A stretch of 64,000 bases of DNA from Diadema setosum (Eukaryota > Echinodermata > Echinoidea > Diadematoida > Diadematidae): NCBI RefSeq assembly GCF_964275005.1, contig NC_092705.1, positions 7,552,641-7,616,640 of the forward strand, in the 5' to 3' direction. Shown piece by piece: positions 58,009-64,000 of the stretch. Each line of letters opens with the position of its first letter. The first letter of the stretch is position 1. The notes beneath the pieces are model-generated. The model saw only the letters and a list, made by a program, of their open reading frames with translations, was not told the DNA's origin and did not search any database. A program made the position numbers and the translations under genes.

Positions 58009-61000
58009 AATATATGTGCAAACTGAGGTCACTAGAGATATATGAAGAAACAGAAAAAAAGAGATAGATTTCAAGCTCGATTGATGGTTGTGTAAGGGGA
58101 CTCTTTTAGTGACAATTCCATTTTATCAATATTTCAAATCAGATTTTGTCTTTTTCTGTAATTTAGAAAGCTAGAAGGATTTGGTAAGCAATAAGGATTA
58201 TCAAGTGTTCCGTAAACCCCTTCGTATTTTTTATTTGAATCATATACATGATGACGTTTCGACAAATACTTTCGCGTTATCTGATGGATCCCTGATATAA
58301 TATGAAATTGTATAAGTTTATGGCACTAAAAATTAATATCCATATTGTTGCAAGGTAGGGGATTTGGTGAAAGGATGGAACAATTTACACTCACGAAAAG
58401 AGAAGAAGAGAAAAGAAAGTGAGCACTTTTTGAAGTTCGTATTTCTCATGGAGTACATAACTAAAAATTACTATGTCATAATACAGCATACCATATTAAA
58501 TGTAATTTGACTGGCTATCAACCATGTACGCTAATAGAAACGGAATTTTATATATGAGTGAACGCATTCGTTTTTCTCTTCCAAGGCACAAAAGTAAAAA
58601 TTGTAAACATCAACAAGCTGTAAATCTTGAGCAAGTACTCTTCCATATAACATGAACCGAATGAACCAATGAAATTCTGTCAATTTAATCAGCTTTGTGG
58701 CTTTACTCCCTATGTCATTTGAGGTTGGAGTTGACAAAAAAATTTTATTTTTCCCCTTTAGTTCCCCACTTTGTTTTTGTTTGAGACTATAATGAGATGC
58801 AAGAGAATTAAAACGTATTGTTGCAATTTTTGTTATCATTATCTTGAGGGATATTTGCAATTGAATGACAGCATATACATTTTTGCAATTTTTCCTTTTT
58901 TGCCTTGGTGGACAAAAACGATTGTATTTACATGAGCATTAAGTTTCCTTATGTATTGACCTTCAAAGTTAATTATCAATCGATTTACCTTGGATATGGC
59001 ATAGTAATTTTCATCAAAATCGTAAATGAAAAATATGAACTAGAAAAAGTGTTTTCCTTTTTTTTTTTTGCTGAGAGTATGAACTTCCTAGCTGAGTAGA
59101 GGCCGAATTCTGACATGCTAGGAGTTGCAGTTTCGTGTGAATTTGTGTTCTTACCAGTTTTCACGCTGCTCTGTGTTGTCATGGTACCAACTGCTCGTAA
59201 TAAGATGTGGAATCCGACACGGGTCCCAGCTTCGTCGCTTGTGAAGATCATCTGGAGACGAGAGTTTACGCTACGAAAGTTCAAATTTTGGCGCGAGTCT
59301 TCCATGTTTCCTGTCCAGTGTTTCCAAGACTTAGTGTTTGCAGATTTGGTAAATTCTTGATTTCCGTCACCGATGTGGAGGTAGTCTTTATCTTGTTCCA
59401 TGTTGAACACCAAGACTTCTACCTCTATGGACGAACCGTTTGCAGTTCTGATGTCCCAAAGACAGTAGCCGTTATTTCCGTAGACCTCAGGGTAAAGCGG
59501 AGATTTAATGGGCATTGTGCTTCCGTCACGCAGGATCGATTCTAAGTGAGACACATAACATGTCATATGAAAAAAAGAAGGAAATAATTGTATTATCAAT
59601 TTTAGATTTTCTTATAAAATGTTTTGTAGCTTGATAATACTATGACATATTGTCACAACAATATGTATATCTAATTTAATTCGATTTAATTCAATTTTAT
59701 TTAATTCAATTTGTTGTTCATTCCCAACAAAATTACATAGTACATTGATGTACAAGCATGAACACAGTATATTGATATTATAATAATTGTGAATATAATG
59801 CAATTGCCTGCACTGAAATCTCAAATTATTCCATTTCTTCATTGGTATTAGTCACAACTTCATATAAGTCTCCGAATAAACTCTACACAAATCTTTTTTT
59901 TTTTTTTTTTTGCATGAAATCAACAGGAACGAAGTGCATTGTAAGCATCAAATTATTGTAGTCTTGAAAGAAACAGGATAGTTGTCAGGTGGTGACATCA
60001 TTGATTTGTTCTGTTGCGACGAATATTACCATAAAATAGTACCATGATATGAAAACTGAAATCTTAGATTCAATAACTTTCTCATTGAGTCCGATTTCGA
60101 TTATTTTTAAAGGGATGGTATAGTATTGGTGGAGATGAGGATTGGGCTTTTAACTTTTGCGTAATATCAAGAAAACAGTTGTGAAATGTTACAGAGCATA
60201 CCATTCTAAGAGGAATTCAACGTTTATTTGCTAAAAATCTGTTTGGAATGGCCGAGATATCCAAAAACAAAGTAAAACAAAGCGATCGTAATAAAATGTG
60301 GGTCTCACCTTTTATTAGGATTGCTCTGTTTTGGGTATCTCAGCCATTTCAAAACCAATTTTCATCAAGTAAACATTGAATCTCTCTTTGAATTACATGC
60401 TCTTTCATATTTCATGAGAGGTTTCTTATTATCTCACACAAAAATGTTAGAAACCTAAAGTTAGGTCTCAACCAAAACTATACGATCCCTTTAAACTAGA
60501 ATGTTTAATCCAATATACATTTTCATATTAAACCACAAAGTACAATCCATATTGTTACTGGACAAAATAATTTTGAAATCAAATTACAATTCAAAGCAAA
60601 GAAATTAATCACACACAAAAAATATGTTGTACTGCACGGACAGGCACAAAACACAAGGCTTATGTTTAAATGAATGAAGGAATCAAAGCTATCGGTGAAG
60701 GCCGTGTCACACCTTTCCGGGCAAGCCTTGCGTGCGACTTGTGAAGAACAATTTTTACTACCCGGAGGTCCCCGCAGATGACCCACACATGACAGTACCT
60801 AGCACGTATCTCACTCGTATATAGTCGCCCGGAGGTGCGCACGCAAATCTTTTTACCCGCAACCATGTTTAGGCCCTGTCACGCCTTTCCGGGCATGCTA
60901 CGCGGGCTTGTTGTGTGTGGGGATTTTCCAGCATACCGGACAATTTCTGAGGGCGGACAAGGATTTTGGCGAGTCAGAGCATGTGTCTTACTTGCTGGAC

Positions 61001-62747
61001 GCGTTCTACTTAAATTCTACTTGCGGGTATCCTGTGTGACCTGTGTACCAGTCGCGTGGGTGCTGAAAACTCAGTGAAGGAAGATTCCTCTGAAGGAATG
61101 GCAGAAGTCCCACAGAATGTCATTATCTTGGCTGCATACGGGGACTGCGAAGTACCTGCATGGGAGTTGCCTGCGAGGTGCTGCCGCTAAGGACCTCCTA
61201 CTGGCTATCTGCTTGGACCTCTCACGGCATCCCCGCGACTCACCCGGATAAAGTTTTGGTCACGCTGAAAACTTGGCTGCGGTTAAATGGGACTTGCGTG
61301 CGCACCTCCGGGCAACTACAGGCGAGACACGCGCTAGATACTGTCAGGTGCGGACCAACTGCGGAGAGCTCCGGGTAGCAAATTTGTTTCCCGCAAGACA
61401 AGCCGCAAAACTTCCCCAGATACGGTATGACAAGGCCTTGAGCATGCTCAAAACTTGTTCCGAGTGAGTCGTGGGGGTTCGCTCGCAGAGGTACACGCAG
61501 AACACCAGTAGGAGACCCTTACCGGCAGCACCTCTCAGGCAACTCCAACGCAGGTACTTCTCAGTACCTATAAGTCACTCGTAACAGAAAACGGATCGGT
61601 TTCAAAGCTCTCAGGCAGGTCGTACGGAATACACGCAAGTAGAAGATAAGTAGCACGTGTCTAGTAGGTAAGAAACAAGTGCGAAACTCGCAAACATTCT
61701 TGTCCGCCCGGGGAAATTCTCCTGCGTGCTGGAAAATCCCTACTCGCAACAAGCCCGAGTACCTTGCCCGGAAAGTTGTGACACGGCCTTGAGGTCCATA
61801 ACATAAAAAGAGAGAAGCTGTGAAATACGACAGAATCTCTATTATTTTGTGTGGCTTTAAAAAAAAAATCCATTTCTAACCAATTCAAACATGGTGTGGA
61901 TGGTACTTGACCAGTATATATGTATCATTTCATTCACACTACTTTCTCCATTCTTTTAATTTATTTCTTTTGCTTGGTAGAGCGAATATTGAACACATAC
62001 AAATGTAAGTTAAACTTATGTGGCAGTCCTAGTTTCAGTTAACATGAAATTGCTTTTGTGCAAATATAGCCTGCCCTTGATAAAGGCATGCAACGTTCAC
62101 TCATTTGTATCACGTACATTTTATTATAATCCATAGGAATCCTATTCATTCATTAGTACGATGGTATGTATTTGTTAATCAGGATACATTTAACGGCTTG
62201 GCCTTGTTCTTACTGCACGCATATTATGCATATGATTGATTTCCGTCGGGGGAAAAAAAAAAACTGCTGAAATAATCATGCAGATTGACGTGTACTAAGA
62301 TTTAATGTGAAAGCTGCAATCAAAGTATTTCAGGTTCAGTTTGATATTGTGTATCCTTCTTTTACACAATCTTACCCTGAGTCTCCACAGCTTGAACCTT
62401 TACTTGCAGGAGTGGTTTATCCATTACTGAGGGCTTCAAAGTCACTTGCATCCAGGTATAGTTAGTGAGCGATGTTACATTACTTGGTAAGTTTTCGAGA
62501 TCGGTGCCACTGAAATTAACAATAACTCTGTCGGCGTCATGGAAAAGACCTTCCCCAATGTTTATCTTGAAGCCAGGTGGAAAATCGAAGCTTTGAAAGG
62601 TGAAATGAATCCTGTGACTGAAATTTGCCCTAAAGGTCCAAAGAAGAGTGAAGGGGCCCCCTTCATCATTAGCCCTCTCCCACTGATCAGTGTTTTCAGA
62701 TGAAATTAAGACAGGTGTATCAAGCGTGAGAACCGTTGTATCTGCAG
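51999..62747 (-). CDS. Receptor copy 4 (5' exon missing): CUBa-CUBb-three stalk repeats-TM-ITIM-like tail
   Basis: Seven exons seen: 62376-62747, 59155-59541, 57132-57179, 56435-56482, 55673-55723, 54427-54581, 51999-53162 (2225 nt). With a 73-bp first exon as in the other copies, the total would be 766 codons exactly. The signal exon is not in 62748-64000 and is presumably past the right edge. CUBa is type A like copy 1; CUBb, TM and tail resemble copy 2. It has the longest stalk, three repeats. Tail motifs: YEEI, YDVP, YVNV, FGYLII, CGYLIL. Compared with copy 2 the residue two before each GYLI tyrosine has changed (F and C), so they no longer fit the strict ITIM pattern, and SPYNTL has become SPHNTV. 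Confidence 0.8.
53163..54426. other. Copy 4 last intron
   Basis: An A/C-rich run at 53826-53882 gives an artificial Lys-rich frame. Nothing else recognised. Confidence 0.5.
54427..54581 (-). CDS. Copy 4 exon: transmembrane segment
   Basis: 155 bp, phase 1 to 0, acceptor TTTACCGCCAG, donor AGT|GTAAGG. Helix LFTWFLIGLASLLALILLLI then LLRWLYKK. It has a shorter juxtamembrane part than copies 2 and 3. Confidence 0.87.
55673..55723 (-). CDS. Copy 4 stalk mini-exon 3
   Basis: 51 bp, phase 1-1, acceptor TTTAG, donor G|GTTTGC. Encodes GTTTEMIITTHQDIISE, one residue longer than the other stalk repeats. Confidence 0.76.
56435..56482 (-). CDS. Copy 4 stalk mini-exon 2
   Basis: 48 bp, phase 1-1, acceptor TTTTTCAG, donor G|GTTTGC. 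Encodes GTTAEISPSHQGSISQ. Confidence 0.78.
57132..57179 (-). CDS. Copy 4 stalk mini-exon 1
   Basis: 48 bp, phase 1-1, acceptor TATTCAG, donor G|GTTTGC. Encodes GRTPGISTAHQDNSSQ. Confidence 0.78.
57180..59154. other. Copy 4 intron after CUBb
   Basis: CA microsatellite at 57974-58003; otherwise AT-rich sequence with short frames only. A TG/GC/CA run sits at 56818-56850 in the next intron. No further stalk exon found by the GTTTGC/THQ pattern. Confidence 0.5.
59155..59541 (-). CDS. Copy 4 exon: CUB domain (CUBb)
   Basis: 387 bp, phase 1-1, acceptor TCTCACTTAG, donor G|GTAAGA. SPLYPEVYGNNGYCLWDIR, VLVFNMEQDKDYLHIGDG, SSRLQMIFTSDEAGTRVGF. Single cysteine as in the other copies. Confidence 0.9.
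60111..60490. mobile_element. MITE with TTAA target duplication
   Basis: TTAA|AGGGATGGTATAGT at the left and the inverted ACTATACGATCCCT|TTAA at the right. TTAA duplication and G-rich ends suggest a Kolobok- or piggyBac-type parent. No coding. In copy 4 intron between CUBa and CUBb. Confidence 0.75.
60693..61793. mobile_element. GC-rich foldback element with nested inverted copies
   Basis: Ends AAGGCCGTGTCACACCTTTC and the inverted GGAAAGTTGTGACACGGCCTT. A second, similar end (AGGCCCTGTCACGCCTTTCC) occurs inside at 60872, and the stretch 60872-61075 is mirrored at 61590-61793. It is distinctly GC-richer than its surroundings. Its open frames have no recognisable protein. Confidence 0.75.
62376..62747 (-). 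CDS. Copy 4 exon: CUB-like domain (CUBa, type A)
   Basis: 372 bp, phase 1-1, acceptor TTTTGTTTCAG, donor G|GTAAGA. LISSENTDQWERA, IHFTFQSFDFP, INIGEGLFHDAD, ENLPSNVTSLT, TWMQVTLKPS. The same length as copy 1 and very similar. Note IGEG in place of IGDG. Confidence 0.84.
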
Positions 62748-64000
62748 CTGAAACAAAATGAATAGGTAAATGTAAATAGACATCTTTCCTCGATAAATAG
62801 ATGCGGAATGAAACTAAATTACAGAAAACCCGTATGACAAAAAGAAATGAAGTATCGTATGATTATGATTCTTGACACCTAGTGAAGTGTGGAATTGTGC
62901 ATCAAATAAGATTGTTTGCACAACCCATAGCAGGCAAGATTGAAAATTCCATGTCTATACGAAATTGAGATTTTAGAGTGGAGTGTACACTCTGAAGAAT
63001 GTGACGAGGAAAGATGTCTATATACGTTTGATAAGTATTCCGGTTTTGATTGAAAATGATTTACTGAGGTGGTTGATTATAAAGAATTTTATAACGTTTT
63101 GTAGAATCAACCTGCAATACAATTATGTATGATTTCGATCGGCATAATTCGAGAAAACTTTCACCACTATACAGTAACACTTTATGTTCTCAGTTAATAT
63201 TTTCGGATTATTTCTTAGCATCATTCTGCGACTAGACCAATTTCGATTTCTTGGTTGCTCATTGCAAACTTGGATGGATTCACGCGAAAAAGTACGTGAA
63301 TTCATCTACAAAGGGAATAAAAGGAGGATCAGCGGTGAGTAAATAGCTTCGGTGCACATTTCCCAAATTACCTTTCTTTTTCCTTAATCAATTGGTTTAA
63401 TAGGCACTTCACTCGCTAGGATACAAAGCAAAAAAATGCATACATTTGCAAGGGGTTATATTTCTGGATTCATGTTGAAATAAAGAATAAGATTGCGAAG
63501 ACTAGATGACCAGGATAACCCTTCAATTATTACTTGGTAAAGCGTTAGGATTATTGTTTTGTACTGTATGCGTTAGACCAAACTGTTGGGTTTTTTTTTT
63601 ATCACTGTTGCCAAATACTATAATCTAATGAACATTCTTCTTTTCCTGCAAGGTGAGTGTGCTGGCAAGCACTATTTATAAGGATTATATACAAGCATAA
63701 TCATTACGCCAAGATGATTACCATAGTGAATTTAATCACCTGGACGTCTGGTAAAGACGTTTCAATATTTGCTGATGCTCTCCGTGATTAAGATTACAAT
63801 GTAGTAATATTGCGAACACCTTTAGTGAAGATGAACGAAGTAACATTGGATTTAAACAATTGCTTACCAGGCGGGCAGTGGCAATACCACTGAGCTGAAG
63901 CCACATCATGACGGTGACTATGAACAAAAGCCCAAAGCCTCACTTCTCCTTCACTCTCTCTTGGTCTTAAATAAACATCCACCAGCCTCCATTTACTGGA
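62748..64000. other. No gene recognised (copy 4 intron 1, 5' part)
   Basis: No signal-exon match (the YVES-GTAAGA pattern) is present, so the first exon of copy 4 must lie to the right of the window if the family structure holds. A T10 run at 63591 and AT-rich sequence only. Confidence 0.5.

Noticed and set aside
63886..63927. Possible signal exon MMWLQLSGIATARL followed by GTAAGC on the minus strand, as first exon of copy 4
   Set aside because: It ends in phase 0 whereas the CUBa exon needs phase 1, and it does not resemble the conserved 73-bp signal exon.

Overview
The window reads as nuclear DNA of a marine deuterostome, most likely an echinoderm. The support is indirect: AT-rich sequence, phase-consistent spliced exons, tRNA-derived SINEs, Penelope-like and LINE relics, many foldback/MITE elements, and frequent TAGGCCTAC words. 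No species can be fixed from sequence alone. Nothing prokaryotic is present.

The genes are a head-to-tail array of four related receptor genes, all on the minus strand, so each gene's 5' end is at higher coordinates. I recognise the architecture but no named gene. Exon order is a 73-bp signal-peptide exon; a cysteine-poor CUB-like exon (CUBa); a second CUB exon (CUBb); one to three 48-51 bp Ser/Thr-rich stalk mini-exons; a transmembrane exon; and one large exon for a cytoplasmic tail with tyrosine motifs. Phases fit throughout: 1-1 for the ectodomain exons, 1-0 for the TM exon, 0 for the tail. Copy 1 (1957-4760) is partial: signal, CUBa and perhaps a terminal exon; any further 3' exons are off the left edge. 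Copy 2 (14639-31463) is complete, 777 aa predicted. Copy 3 (40289-46376) is 579 aa, with a tail cut short by a 2-bp insertion and decayed sequence beyond. Copy 4 (51999-62747) lacks only its signal exon, presumably beyond 64000.

The intact tails carry ITIM or ITIM-like GYLI motifs at the C-terminus, a YDxP motif, a YVN motif and a membrane-proximal YEEI. This suggests a phosphotyrosine-signalling cell-surface receptor family, plausibly in immune or self/non-self recognition; that role is inference. A GAAAGTGARAG element, close to an IRF/ISRE site, lies 245-277 bp upstream of the start codon of copies 1, 2 and 3.

The rest is repeats: foldback elements made of short word-like units (930, 6280, 16629, 41515, 42850, 60693), two large long-inverted-repeat elements (9143-13145 and 24295-28963), a degenerate satellite (19740-22760), a Penelope-like fragment (34155-35400), a LINE interrupted by a MITE (35516-38100), an L1-type LINE 3' end (48110-49613), SINEs (7961 and 50850) and TA-microsatellite clusters.
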